Source of the DNA: Gemmatimonadota bacterium
GTDB taxonomy: Bacteria; Gemmatimonadota; Gemmatimonadetes; Gemmatimonadales; Gemmatimonadaceae
NCBI GenBank assembly: GCA_016871895.1
Contig: VHBO01000012.1
Coordinates: 1 to 55,083 of the forward strand
Direction: 5' to 3'
Length of the DNA: 55,083 nt
The notes under the pieces are model-generated. The model made no database searches, was not told where the DNA came from, and worked only from the letters and a program-made list of their open reading frames with translations. The translations under genes were made by a program, and so were the position numbers. Positions 15,712 through 25,192 of this stretch are shown here, piece after piece. Within the stretch, counting starts at the first letter, position 1. Every line of letters starts with the position of its first letter.

Positions 15712-18700
15712 TCAGGGCTGCTGCTCGCGCCACGCCTCGTAGGCCTTGAGGAACTCCTCGACCTCGAACGGGAGGCCGCTCCCCTCGCCGCCGGCACGCC
15801 GCTCGATGCGGAGCGTCTGCTTGAGGGTCTGCTCGCCGACGCGGAGCGTGACGAGATAGTCGCCGGTGGTCGCCGTCGGGACCGCGCCGCCGAAGGCATT
15901 GCCGCCGCCCCCGCCACCGAAGAGACCGAGCGCCTGGATCACGGCGAAGGCCTTGTCCTGGTCGATGCCCGTCGCCTGCGCGAGCGCCGCCGGGTTCATC
16001 CCGCCGCGCCCACCGCCGCCGCCCTGGCCGCCGGCCGGGACGGCCTGCTCCGCGGGGCGATCGTTCCAGCGCTGCGGGCCACCGCCGAAGCCACCGGCCG
16101 GGCCACCACCCGCGCCGCCGCCCATCAGCTGGCGGGCCATGTTCTGCATCCCGGCGGCACCCTGCGCCATCGCGCGGCGCATCATCTCGACGGTCGGCTT
16201 CATCGTGGAATCCGCCGCCGCGATGGAGTCGAACACCCGGGCCTGACGGCGCGCCTGGTTGATCGAATCACGGAGTGCGGCGCCGGTGAGCGCCGGCCGC
16301 GGCGCCGCACGGCCCTGGAAGTTCCAGGTCACGCGGTGGAGGCCCGCCGTGCCCGGCCCGGTGAGGGTCTGCACGGTGTCGCCCGCGGCGTTCTGGATCA
16401 CCATCCGGGCGGGACCGCCCGCCTGCGCGACGCGGTACCAGAGGTCCGCGCCGTAGGCAGGGCTCGCGGCCTGGAAGATCTGATTGCCCGTCGACTCCCC
16501 GTTGTACGGACGTTCGCCCCACTGGAAGGCGGTGCGCGGTGCGAAGAACTGCGCCGTCGTCGCGGTCCGCGACATCTGCTGGAGCGGGAGGATATCGACG
16601 ATCCAGAAGACGCGCCCGTGGGTGGCGGCGATGAGCTCGCCTTCGCGCGGGTGGATCTGGAGATCGTGCACCGGGACCGTCGGGAGCCCGGTCATGAACT
16701 TCTGCCAGGTCACGCCGCGGTCCCCGGAGACGTAGGCGCCGATGTCGGTGCCGACGAAGAGCAGGTCGCGGTTCTTCAGGTCCTCGCGGATCACGTGGAC
16801 GAAGTTCGGCCGCCCCGGGCCGCCCTGCGGCAGGCCGCCAGCGATCGAGCGGAAGCTCTTCCCACCGTCATTCGTCGCGAAGACGTACGGCGTGAAATCG
16901 CCGCGGCGGTGGTTGTCGTACGTGACGTAGAACGTGTTCACGTCGAAGTGCGAGGGCTCGATGCGCGACACGTAGGTGCCCGCCGGGACGCCCTTGATGT
17001 TCGCCGTCACCTCGGTCCAGGCGCCGCCGTCGTTCGCGGTCATCCAGACGCGCCCGTCGTCGGTACCGGCGTAGAGGTACCCGGGGCGGAGCGTCGACTC
17101 GTTCAGCGAGACGATTGTGCCGAAGGTCTCGGCGCCGGTGGCGTCGGTGGTGATGCCGCCCGTGGCCCGCGTCGAGATGCGGATCTTGGTGGTGTCCGCG
17201 TAGGAGAGGTCGGGCGAGATCGGGTACATCTCATCGCCGCGCTTGGTGCTCTTCATCACGCGGTTGCTGCCGAAGTAGAGCGTCTGGTTGCTGTGCGCCG
17301 AGATGAAGAAGGGCGTGTTCCAGTTCCAGCGGAGCTGGAGCGCCGCCGAGTCGGCCTTCTGCTTCGCCCGCAGCTCGGCGATCAGCCGCGTCTGGGCCGT
17401 GGTCGCTGGGACGGTGGTGTCCCCGCGCACGACCATGATGCTGTCCTCCCACGCCATGTACTGCGGCCGGTAGTTCGGCTTCTGGAGCGCGGTGCGCTGG
17501 CCCGTGGAGACCTGGTAGCGCCCGATGTTGCCGCCCTGCGACTCGCCGTAGATGATGTCGGGGTCGGTCGGGTCCTGCGCAGTGACGAAGCCGTCGCCGC
17601 CGTTGAAGGTGTACCACATGCTGTTGGTGATCGGGCCCTGCCGACGCCGGCTGGGGCCGCACCACGAGCCGTTGTCCTGCAGCCCGCCGCAGACGTTGTA
17701 CGGGACGGCCATATCGAAGGAGACGTTGTACGGCTGCCCGATCGCGAAGGTGTTCGGGAAGATGTAGTTCCCGCCGTTGTCGTTCGAGACCGCGATGCCG
17801 CCGTCGTTGCCGATGATGTGCCGCTGCGGGTCGTTCGGGTCGATCCACATCGCGTGGTGGTCGACGTGGATACCGACCGTCGCGTTCCGCGCGTTCTTGC
17901 CCCCCTCATCCGAGACCTTCACCGGCGTCGAGGAGAACCAGACCCGGTTGGGGTTCGTCGGGTGCACCCGCACCTGCGAGTAATAGAAGGGCCGCACGTT
18001 GTCCTTCGCCGTGCGCTCCCAGGTCTTCCCTCCGTCCGCCGAGCGGTAGAGGCCGCTGAGGAGCTCCTGCGGCTTCTTCCCGCGGACGGAATCGGCCTCG
18101 ACCATCGCATAGACGATGTTCTGGTCCGACGGGGCGATGGCGATGTTGATTCGGCCCTTGTCGGTCTCCGGGAAGCCGCCGCCCTTGATCTCGGTCCACG
18201 TCGCGCCGCCGTCCATCGACTTCCAGAGCGCGGAACCGGGGCCGCCGGAGCGCAGGAAGTACGCCCCACGCTGCCGCTGGTAGGTGGATGCGATGAGGAC
18301 GTTCGGATTGTCGCGATGCATCGCGACGTCGACGACGCCCGTCTCGGCGTTCGCCGGCTTCAGGACCTTCGTCCAGGTGGTGCCGCCGTCGGTGGTCTTG
18401 TAGAGGCCGCCGGTGCCGCCGGCGCGCCACGCCGGTCCGAGCGCCGCGACCCACGCGGTATTCGGGTCGCGCGGATGGACGAGGATGCGCCCGATGTGCT
18501 CGGTGCTGTCGAGCCCGATGTACTTCCAGGTCAGCCCGCCGTCGGTCGACTTGTAGACGCCGCCGCCCGGGGAGATCGAGTTCCGCGAGTTCGGCTCGCC
18601 GGTGCCGAGATACAGCGTATTGCTGTCGCTGGGGGCGATCGCGAGATCGCCAAGCGAGGCCACCGGATAGTCATCGAAGACGGGGCGGAAGGTCACGCCG

Positions 18701-18927
18701 TTGTTCGTCGTCTTCCAGACACCGCCTGCCGCCGCGGCGACGAAGAAGGTCCGGGAGGGGTGCGGGATGCCTTCGACGTCGGCGACGCGGCCTTGCATGT
18801 TGGCCGGGCCGATGTTGCGCCATCGCAGGCCGTCGATCATCGCCTGGTCGATCGTCTGCGCCTGCGCGGCGGACACGGCGAGCGCCGTGCCGCCGACCCA
18901 GGCCGACAGGAACTGGTGGAATCGCAT
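15712..18927 (-). CDS. Secreted VPS10/sortilin-type BNR-repeat protein
   Basis: 1071 aa from the ATG at 18925-18927, which begins a signal peptide (MRFHQFLSAWVGGTALAVSA). Repeated Asp-box/BNR motifs run through the protein: SPGGGVYKSTDGGLTWKYIG, GLYKTTDGGTTWTKV, ALWKSMDGGATW, GLYRSADGGKTWERT, GAYVSGDRGVTWQKF. These make a beta-propeller seen in sortilins and in glycosyl hydrolase-annotated exoproteins. Near the C-terminus is a glycine-rich insertion (about residues 905-985), then a short beta domain. It is the last gene of the set with GH20 and amidohydrolase. Substrate unknown; probably extracellular degradation or binding. Confidence 0.88.
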   Translation of the reverse strand: MRFHQFLSAWVGGTALAVSAAQAQTIDQAMIDGLRWRNIGPANMQGRVADVEGIPHPSRTFFVAAAAGGVWKTTNNGVTFRPVFDDYPVASLGDLAIAPSDSNTLYLGTGEPNSRNSISPGGGVYKSTDGGLTWKYIGLDSTEHIGRILVHPRDPNTAWVAALGPAWRAGGTGGLYKTTDGGTTWTKVLKPANAETGVVDVAMHRDNPNVLIASTYQRQRGAYFLRSGGPGSALWKSMDGGATWTEIKGGGFPETDKGRINIAIAPSDQNIVYAMVEADSVRGKKPQELLSGLYRSADGGKTWERTAKDNVRPFYYSQVRVHPTNPNRVWFSSTPVKVSDEGGKNARNATVGIHVDHHAMWIDPNDPQRHIIGNDGGIAVSNDNGGNYIFPNTFAIGQPYNVSFDMAVPYNVCGGLQDNGSWCGPSRRRQGPITNSMWYTFNGGDGFVTAQDPTDPDIIYGESQGGNIGRYQVSTGQRTALQKPNYRPQYMAWEDSIMVVRGDTTVPATTAQTRLIAELRAKQKADSAALQLRWNWNTPFFISAHSNQTLYFGSNRVMKSTKRGDEMYPISPDLSYADTTKIRISTRATGGITTDATGAETFGTIVSLNESTLRPGYLYAGTDDGRVWMTANDGGAWTEVTANIKGVPAGTYVSRIEPSHFDVNTFYVTYDNHRRGDFTPYVFATNDGGKSFRSIAGGLPQGGPGRPNFVHVIREDLKNRDLLFVGTDIGAYVSGDRGVTWQKFMTGLPTVPVHDLQIHPREGELIAATHGRVFWIVDILPLQQMSRTATTAQFFAPRTAFQWGERPYNGESTGNQIFQAASPAYGADLWYRVAQAGGPARMVIQNAAGDTVQTLTGPGTAGLHRVTWNFQGRAAPRPALTGAALRDSINQARRQARVFDSIAAADSTMKPTVEMMRRAMAQGAAGMQNMARQLMGGGAGGGPAGGFGGGPQRWNDRPAEQAVPAGGQGGGGGRGGMNPAALAQATGIDQDKAFAVIQALGLFGGGGGGNAFGGAVPTATTGDYLVTLRVGEQTLKQTLRIERRAGGEGSGLPFEVEEFLKAYEAWREQQP

Positions 18928-18970
18928 ATGACGTACTCGGGTGGGGGTGATGGACTGCAGGACTACGAAT

Positions 18971-21235
18971 CTACGGCCGGCGCACGGGGGGCGTTGGGGG
19001 CACGGCTGGGGTCCCGGAGGAGGCCGGGACCGGGGTGCCGGTCGGGGCACCCGGGGCTGCGACGGGGGGAATCCCTGGGGCGGCACCGGCCGGCGAGGCC
19101 GGGGTGGGCTGGGGGAGGAGGCTCCGGGGGATCTCCAACTCCTCCGGGGTCGGCAGGACCCGCTCCCGGGTGAACCGGCGTCGGGCCTGATCCATCGTCA
19201 TGATCCGACGCGTCCAGGTGAGGATCTCGGCGTCGTACCGGGCGAGGTTGTTCTGCAGCCAGTACGGCCTGGCTTCGGCGAGCCAGGCCCGCTCGAAGAG
19301 CTCGCGCGTGAGCACATAGCCGTCGCGCATATCCTGCAGCCGGCCGTTGATCCCGGAGAGTTCGGCCAGGTCCACCCAGGAGACATTCGTCTTGGCCGGG
19401 TCGGTGGCCTTCGCGTAGGCGGTGACGATCTCGTCGGCGGTCTGGAACTTCGCGGCGAGCCAGTCGATGCGCCGGGCGCCGAGCTCGAGCGCGTCGAGCG
19501 CCGTGGTCTCCCGCAGGCGGGGTTGGGCGCGCCGGGCCTGCGCGACCTTCACCAGCGCCGACTCGGCGTGGATGCGCACCGCGCCGAGCGCGGGGCGAAG
19601 CCGCTGGAGGTCGACGACCCCCTCGGCGGAGAAGGGGTCGACGAAGAAGAGGTAGCTCGACGCATCGCCGGCGCGTGTCTCCTGCAACGCGGTCTGTGCG
19701 GTCGTCAGGTGGCGCTGCGCGGCATCGATGAGGCCGGTGGTGTCGCCGTGGAACTGGAACCCGAAGGCCCGCTGGAAGGCGGCGATGTCGCTCTCTCCCG
19801 GCTGCCAGGCCGCGGCGGCGCCGAAGGCGAGGGCGTACCAGGTCTGCTCGAAGATCGCGTCGCCGTTGTCATCCCAGACGGTGTTGAGCATCCCGGTGGT
19901 GCCATACGCCTGCCCTTCGCGGGCGAAGCCCTGGATGTTCGGCAGCGCGACCGCGTGATTCGGCCAGACGCGGTTCCAGCTGTTCACGCCGGGCGCGATC
20001 CAGGTCTCCATCCCCGCGTCGCGATAGGGCTTGAGGAAGCGATCGAAGTTCCGGCGCGTCTCGTACGACCAGGCGACGGCGATGAGGTCCTTCGGGAGCT
20101 GCGACACGAGCGCGGGATGGTTCATCGCGATGTCGCCCCAGAAGAGGTCCCGCTTCCCTGGGGTCCGCACCGCCGCGGCGATGCGGGTGAGGTAATCGAC
20201 GTAGACCGGCCCGATCCCGAGCGAATCGACCGCCGACTTCGTCTGGCCCTTTCCGAGTTCGAAGGTCTCGTCGGCGCCGAGGTGGCGGAACGGGCTGGGG
20301 AACAGCGAGTCGATCTCCGCGAAGGCGCGGCGGACGAACTCGATCGAGCCCGGCTGGCCCGGCGCGAGGACGTGGCCGTGGGCCGTCTCGGCGAGCGGGG
20401 CGAACAGCTCCTGCTTGAGGACGTGATGCAGGTGGCCGAAGACCTGCTGGTGCGGAATGACCGTCACGTGGAAGCGGCGCGCGTACTCCACGAGCTCGTG
20501 GACGTCGGCGCGGGACATCGCGCCGCCCGGCGGCGCGATGGTGGGGAAAGCAGCGAACTCGAGCGTGTGCTCGAAGTAGAGCATCAGCGCGTTCACCTTG
20601 AGCTGCGCGAGGCGGCGGACCTGCCGCTTCTGATACTCGAGGGTCGGGACGGGGCCGCGCGAAAGGTCGTCCTGCACGCCGCGCCAGCGCATCGCGGGCC
20701 AGTCGCGGATGAGGGCGGGGGTCACCATCGCCCCGGCGCCGCTCCCCACGAAGAGCTGCTTGAGGGTCTGCAGTGCGTAGAAGGTCCCTGCGTCGCTGGC
20801 GGCCACGACGACCGCGCCGTCCGCGCCGACGGCGAGGACATATCCCTCGGCGCGCATCGCAGAGTCGAAGGGGACGCCGAGTCGACGGAGCACGTCGCGC
20901 GCCTCGGCGCTCCCCTCGCGATGCAGGGCGACCGGCCAGCTGCGGACCGGCGTGCCGACCTCGGCGCGGAGCCCGCGCTCCCGCATCGTCTCGACGAATT
21001 CGCGGGCGGCGCTACGATCGGCGTCGGTGCGAAGCGTCGGGAAGGCGATCGTGGCCTCGAAACGCCGCGGCGCCTCCACGCGGACGAGCTCGCGTGGGGC
21101 GGGGAGGAGGCGCGGGTCGTGCTGCGCGCTGAGGCGCGTCCCGGGGATCGCGATCGTCAGGGCGAAGGTCAGGGCGAACGTCAGGGCGCGCGCCAAGGCG
21201 CGCGACCGGGCGCCCGCGGTCACAGGGCCGATCAT
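18971..21235 (-). CDS. GH20 beta-N-acetylhexosaminidase
   Basis: 754 aa. A signal peptide is followed by a GH20b-type N-terminal domain (residues ~60-170) and the GH20 catalytic barrel. The catalytic pair is in FRHLGADETFELG (Asp-Glu). Other barrel segments are RWRGVQDDLSRGPVPTLE, LKVNALMLYFEHT and TVIPHQQVFGHLHHV. The C-terminus has ~50 residues rich in Pro/Ala. It probably releases GlcNAc/GalNAc from chitin, glycoproteins or cell-wall fragments outside the cytoplasm. The start overlaps the amidohydrolase stop by 4 nt. The signal peptide is encoded by near-identical 12-nt units (about 21166-21193), giving ALTFALTFALT. Confidence 0.88.
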   Translation of the reverse strand: MIGPVTAGARSRALARALTFALTFALTIAIPGTRLSAQHDPRLLPAPRELVRVEAPRRFEATIAFPTLRTDADRSAAREFVETMRERGLRAEVGTPVRSWPVALHREGSAEARDVLRRLGVPFDSAMRAEGYVLAVGADGAVVVAASDAGTFYALQTLKQLFVGSGAGAMVTPALIRDWPAMRWRGVQDDLSRGPVPTLEYQKRQVRRLAQLKVNALMLYFEHTLEFAAFPTIAPPGGAMSRADVHELVEYARRFHVTVIPHQQVFGHLHHVLKQELFAPLAETAHGHVLAPGQPGSIEFVRRAFAEIDSLFPSPFRHLGADETFELGKGQTKSAVDSLGIGPVYVDYLTRIAAAVRTPGKRDLFWGDIAMNHPALVSQLPKDLIAVAWSYETRRNFDRFLKPYRDAGMETWIAPGVNSWNRVWPNHAVALPNIQGFAREGQAYGTTGMLNTVWDDNGDAIFEQTWYALAFGAAAAWQPGESDIAAFQRAFGFQFHGDTTGLIDAAQRHLTTAQTALQETRAGDASSYLFFVDPFSAEGVVDLQRLRPALGAVRIHAESALVKVAQARRAQPRLRETTALDALELGARRIDWLAAKFQTADEIVTAYAKATDPAKTNVSWVDLAELSGINGRLQDMRDGYVLTRELFERAWLAEARPYWLQNNLARYDAEILTWTRRIMTMDQARRRFTRERVLPTPEELEIPRSLLPQPTPASPAGAAPGIPPVAAPGAPTGTPVPASSGTPAVPPTPPVRRP

Positions 21236-22524
21236 CGCGCCGTCCCGGCGACGATGCTCCCTCCCTTCATCACGAGCGTCGGGCGTTGGAGTCGAATGAC
21301 GTCGTCGAGCGGGTTCCCCGCGACGGCGACGAGGTCGGCGAGCTTCCCGGTGGCGACGGTGCCGAGGTCGGCGTCGACGCCGAGGAGGCGCGCGCCGTTG
21401 AGGGTGCCGATGGTGATCGCTTCCATCGGCGTGGCGCCGAGGAGGTCGACCATATACTTGAACTCTTCGCCGTTGCGGCCGTGGATGTCACTGGTGGCGT
21501 CGGTGCCGAGGGCGAAGCGGACACCGGCGCGGTAGGCGGCGCGGAGGCGCACGCGGCGTTCGGCGGCGATGGCGGTCGCCTTCTGGACCGCGTAGGGGGG
21601 GACGCCCTTGGCGGCGCCGTCGCGCACGATCTCCTCGAGGATGATCAGCGTCGGGACGAGGTAGGTGCCGCGTGCCTTCATCTCGGCGATGGCGGTGTCG
21701 CTGACGAGGGAGCCGTGGTCGATGCTGGCGACGCCGGCGCGGACGGCGGCGAGGAGGCCGTCGCCGGCGTGCGCGTGGGCCATCACCTTACGGCCGAGGC
21801 GCGCGGTCTCGGTGACCGCGGCGCGGAGCTCCTCTTCGGTCATCTGCGGGGCGCCGACGGCATCCCCGACCGAGAGGATGCCGCCGGTGGCGACGATCTT
21901 GATCTGGTCGGCGCCGTACTTGACGTTGAGGCGAACCTGGCGGCGCACGGCGTCGGCGCCATCGACGATCGCGCCGGTGCCGGGGAGGTCGAGGAAGGGG
22001 CTCCAGCCGTTCACGTCGGCGTGGCCGCCGGTGGTGCCGAGGGCGGGGCCGGAGGCGTGGATACGGGGGCCGGGGATGAGGCCGCGGGTGATGGCATCGC
22101 GCACGGCGACGTCGACGTAGCCGAGGGAGCCCGCCTCGCGGACCGTGGTGAAGCCGGCCTCGAGCGTCTTGCGCGCGTTGACGGTGGCGTAGATGGCGCC
22201 GTGCGCCGGCGTCTCGCGGAGGGCGGCTAGATCACCGCCGTCGTTGTCAATCGACGTGAGATGCGTGTGCGCGTCGATGAAGCCGGGGAGGAGGGTCTGG
22301 CCCGCGAGGTCGATGACGCGCGCCCCGGCGGGGATCCGCACCTGTGCGGTGGGGCCGACGGCCGTGATGCGGTCGCCCTGCACGAGGACGACCGCGTTGG
22401 GGATCTGGGTGCCGTCGCCGACGATGACGCGGTCGGCCTTCAGGGCGGTGACGGGGGGGTGCTGTGCGGCCGTCGGGGCCGTCACGAGCAGGGGGAGGGC
22501 GAGGCAGAGCGAGAGAGGGCGCAT
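21232..22524 (-). CDS. Secreted metal-dependent amidohydrolase (imidazolonepropionase-like)
   Basis: 430 aa from the ATG at 22522-22524 with a signal peptide (LSLCLALPLLVTAPTAAQ). Amidohydrolase-superfamily metal sites are complete: GFIDAHTHLTS (HxH), KIVATGG (lysine ligand), AHAHAGDGLLAAVRAGVASIDH (two His), and ALGTDATSD (Asp). Close relatives act as Xaa-Pro dipeptidases or on N-acyl/cyclic substrates. It heads a minus-strand operon with GH20 and the VPS10-like protein, suggesting extracytoplasmic scavenging. The divergent Kch-like gene begins 118 nt away. Confidence 0.87.
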   Translation of the reverse strand: MRPLSLCLALPLLVTAPTAAQHPPVTALKADRVIVGDGTQIPNAVVLVQGDRITAVGPTAQVRIPAGARVIDLAGQTLLPGFIDAHTHLTSIDNDGGDLAALRETPAHGAIYATVNARKTLEAGFTTVREAGSLGYVDVAVRDAITRGLIPGPRIHASGPALGTTGGHADVNGWSPFLDLPGTGAIVDGADAVRRQVRLNVKYGADQIKIVATGGILSVGDAVGAPQMTEEELRAAVTETARLGRKVMAHAHAGDGLLAAVRAGVASIDHGSLVSDTAIAEMKARGTYLVPTLIILEEIVRDGAAKGVPPYAVQKATAIAAERRVRLRAAYRAGVRFALGTDATSDIHGRNGEEFKYMVDLLGATPMEAITIGTLNGARLLGVDADLGTVATGKLADLVAVAGNPLDDVIRLQRPTLVMKGGSIVAGTAR

Positions 22525-22630
22525 CCCGGAAACGTGGCGTCTGTGGCAGACCCGCCGATAGAGGGCCACCCCGCCTGTGCGGCCCCCTCGAACGTCCTCG
22601 TCCCGCGTGGTGGGTCCGCCAGACCCAGTG

Positions 22631-22636
22631 TAGTAT
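22631..22636 (+). promoter_or_regulatory. -10 box of an apparently leaderless mRNA
   Basis: TAGTAT, preceded by TG, ends 6 nt before the ATG at 22643. That spacing puts the transcription start on or next to the A of the start codon. No Shine-Dalgarno is present. Confidence 0.55.
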
Positions 22637-22642
22637 CCCCGC

Positions 22643-23680
22643 ATGCTCGCCGACGACCCGAACCTCGAACGGATTCAGCGCCGGATCCTCGGGGCGCTTC
22701 TCGCGCTCGCGACGATCTTCGGTGTCGCCGTGGTCGGGTACCGGATCATCGGCCGGGAGTCGTACGGCTGGGTCGACGCGCTCTATATGTCGGTCATCAT
22801 GCTCACGACGACCGGCACCAAGGAGGTCGTTCCGACCGACACCGTCGCCTCGCAGTTCTTCACGATGGCGATCCTCGTCGTGGGCGCGACGGCCGCGGTC
22901 TACACCCTCTCGATGCTGACCGCATTTATCGTCGAGGGCGATATCACGCAGGGATTTCGGAGGCGGCGGATGCGTAAGGCGATCGAGGCGATGCATGGCC
23001 ACATCATCGTGTGCGGAGCGGGGCAGACGGGCTCGACCGTACTCCGTGAGCTCGTGCGGACGGCGCGCCCCTGCGTGGCGGTCGAATCGAGCGAGGCACA
23101 ACTGGCGGCGCTCGACCCGACGCTCGCCGAGGTGCCGTACCTCCTCGGGGACTGTTCTGACGACGAGACGCTTCTGCGTGCAGGCGTGATGCGGGCCGCC
23201 GGGATCGTGATCTGCACCGATGACGACAAGACGGCGCTCGTGACGACGGTGCTCGCGAAGCAGCTCAACTCCGCGATCCGCGTGACGGCGCGCGCGACCA
23301 CCGAGAAGGCGACGGCGCGTCTCAGGCAGGCAGGCGCCGACGGTGTGGTCGCGCCGGCGCAGATCGGCGGGATGCGGCTCGTGAGCGAGATGGTGCGCCC
23401 CACGGTGGTCGGGTTCCTTGACACGATGCTTCGCGACACGAACCGGAACCTCCGCATCGAGGAGGTCGGCATCACCGCGGGCGGCGCACTCGACGGGGCG
23501 ACGGTGGGGTCGCTCGCGCTGCATGAATACGGGACGGGGCTTCTCCTCCTTGCGGTGCAGAGTGCCGCCGGCGGCTACGTGTTCGATCCGGCCGCCGAGA
23601 TGCGGCTCGACGGCGGGATGCAGCTGATCGTGATGGGGGATCCCGCGTCGGTGCAGACGCTCGCTGCGCGCGCGGCGTAG
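22643..23680 (+). CDS. Kch-like two-TM channel protein with TrkA-N domain and altered filter
   Basis: 345 aa. One membrane helix (residues ~15-35), a pore-like loop, a second helix (~66-86), a Rossmann RCK/TrkA-N domain with IIVCGAGQTGSTVLRE and a TrkA-C-like C-terminus. This is the layout of MthK-type potassium channels. The pore segment reads MLTTTGTKEVVPTD (residues 53-66), where canonical channels have T-T-V-G-Y/F-G-D/E. The filter Tyr/Phe and second Gly are replaced by Thr and Lys, so ordinary K+ selectivity is doubtful. The gene starts from an apparently leaderless promoter and lies 17 nt before the decarboxylase. Confidence 0.85.
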   Translation: MLADDPNLERIQRRILGALLALATIFGVAVVGYRIIGRESYGWVDALYMSVIMLTTTGTKEVVPTDTVASQFFTMAILVVGATAAVYTLSMLTAFIVEGDITQGFRRRRMRKAIEAMHGHIIVCGAGQTGSTVLRELVRTARPCVAVESSEAQLAALDPTLAEVPYLLGDCSDDETLLRAGVMRAAGIVICTDDDKTALVTTVLAKQLNSAIRVTARATTEKATARLRQAGADGVVAPAQIGGMRLVSEMVRPTVVGFLDTMLRDTNRNLRIEEVGITAGGALDGATVGSLALHEYGTGLLLLAVQSAAGGYVFDPAAEMRLDGGMQLIVMGDPASVQTLAARAA

Positions 23681-23697
23681 GCGACGCCGCGCTGTCG

Positions 23698-25146
23698 ATG
23701 GCTCCGCCGCCCCCCGCCGCGCTGCTCGCCGCCCTTGAGGCGGACGCGACGCTCGACGCCGCCGGTCCCTTCCTCCGGATGGCGACCGAGCATTACGCGA
23801 CGACCCGGTCTGGGGACGGATCGGTCTCCACCACGGTGGACCGCGGTACGATCGCCGCTCGCTTCGATGAGCCGTTACCGACGGGGATGCGACCGCTCGT
23901 GGACGTCGCGGCGCGTCTCGCACGTGAGGTCGTCGCCGACGCAAATCACCTCACGCATCCGATGTACCTCGGTCATCAGGTATCCGCCCCGATCGCGGCC
24001 GCGGTCTGGAGCGAGGTCGTCATCGCCGCGCTCAACAACTCGATGGCGGTCTGGGAGATGTCACCGACCACGACGCCGCTCGAGGAGCGGGTCATCGGCT
24101 GGATGACGCAGTTGGTCGGGTGGGGGCCGGCGGCGGCGGGGACGATGACCTCGGGCGGGACGGAAGCGACCTTCACGGCGCTCCTCGCCGCCCGTGCGGC
24201 GTGGAAGCCTGATGCGTGGGAGCGCGGATGGGGTAATGGCCCCGCGCCGGTGGTCCTCTGCGGCGCGCACGCGCACTACGCCGTGCAGCGCGCGGTCGGG
24301 GCGATGGGGCTCGGCACGGCGCACTGCCTCAAGGTCCCCTCCGACGGATTCCGGATGAGCCCCACCGCGCTCGCCGCGATGCTCGACGAGCTCGCGGCCG
24401 CGGGCCGTCCCGTGCTCGCGGTGGTCGCCACCGCCGGCCAGACGGCGACGGGGGCGTTCGACGACCTCGAGGTGATCGGCACGCTCTGCGCCGCGCGCGG
24501 CCTCTGGTTGCATGTCGACGGGGCGCACGGCGCGAGCGCGCTCCTCTCCGCGACGCATCGGTCGCGGGTCCGCGGGATCCATCTCGCCCGCTCGGTGGCG
24601 TGGGACCCGCACAAGATGATGCTCCTCCCGCTCTCGGCGGGGATGGTCCTCGTCCGTGACGCACGCGATCTCTCCGCGGCGTTCGCGCAGCAGGCGCCGT
24701 ATCTCTTCCACGGCGGGGTCGCCGAGGCGCATCCCGACCTCGGGACGCGCAGCTTCCAGTGTTCGCGCCGCGCCGATGTGGTGAAGCTTTGGGTCACCCT
24801 GCAACGTCTCGGTGCAGATGGGGTCGGAGCGCTCTATGATCACCTGTGCGGGCTGGCGCAGGCCCTCCACGACCGTCTCGCCGCGGCGCCCGACCGATTC
24901 GAGGTACTGCACACCCCCGAGTCGAACATCCTCTGCTTCCGCGTCCACGGGAGCGACGCGGAGAATCTGCGGATCCGCGAGGCGTTCAATCGCAGCGGGC
25001 GGGGATGGATCACGACCACCGTGCTCGACGGGCGTCGCGTGCTACGGGTGACGGTGATGAATCCGCGGACGGGGCCGGCGCATCTCGAGGCGTTGGTGCA
25101 GGGTCTGGCGCAGCTGGCCGAGTCGCCCGCGGGCGCCGGCGCCTGA
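23698..25146 (+). CDS. PLP-dependent group II amino acid decarboxylase
   Basis: 482 aa. Fold-type I PLP enzyme of the aromatic-amino-acid/glutamate decarboxylase family. NHLTHPMYLGHQVS near residue 82, GTMTSGGTEATFTALLAAR for phosphate binding, LHVDGAHGAS with the ring-stacking/Asp segment, and Lys306 in WDPHKMMLLPLS as the Schiff-base lysine. The length is typical for DDC-like proteins. It precedes an APC amino acid permease, which suggests an amino acid uptake or amine exchange pair. The substrate (tyrosine, tryptophan, DOPA, diaminobutyrate) cannot be fixed from sequence. Confidence 0.87.
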   Translation: MAPPPPAALLAALEADATLDAAGPFLRMATEHYATTRSGDGSVSTTVDRGTIAARFDEPLPTGMRPLVDVAARLAREVVADANHLTHPMYLGHQVSAPIAAAVWSEVVIAALNNSMAVWEMSPTTTPLEERVIGWMTQLVGWGPAAAGTMTSGGTEATFTALLAARAAWKPDAWERGWGNGPAPVVLCGAHAHYAVQRAVGAMGLGTAHCLKVPSDGFRMSPTALAAMLDELAAAGRPVLAVVATAGQTATGAFDDLEVIGTLCAARGLWLHVDGAHGASALLSATHRSRVRGIHLARSVAWDPHKMMLLPLSAGMVLVRDARDLSAAFAQQAPYLFHGGVAEAHPDLGTRSFQCSRRADVVKLWVTLQRLGADGVGALYDHLCGLAQALHDRLAAAPDRFEVLHTPESNILCFRVHGSDAENLRIREAFNRSGRGWITTTVLDGRRVLRVTVMNPRTGPAHLEALVQGLAQLAESPAGAGA

Positions 25147-25169
25147 TCCGCGCTGGGCGGCGGGCGGGC

Positions 25170-25191
25170 GTGACCGCATCTTATCGGTCAC
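25170..25191 (+). promoter_or_regulatory. inverted-repeat operator or hairpin around the APC permease -10
   Basis: GTGACCG (25170-25176) and CGGTCAC (25185-25191) form a perfect 7-bp inverted repeat ending 1 nt before the ATG. The 8-nt centre holds TCTTAT (25179-25184), a plausible -10 box. A dimeric repressor bound here would cover the promoter. The same bases could also fold in RNA from an upstream transcript. Confidence 0.5.
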
Positions 25192-25192
25192 G

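Noticed and set aside
16336-19173. 945-aa plus-strand open frame opposite the VPS10-like gene
   Set aside because: Arg/Asp/Val-rich composition without any motif. It is a GC-skew shadow of the real minus-strand gene, which has a signal peptide and BNR repeats.
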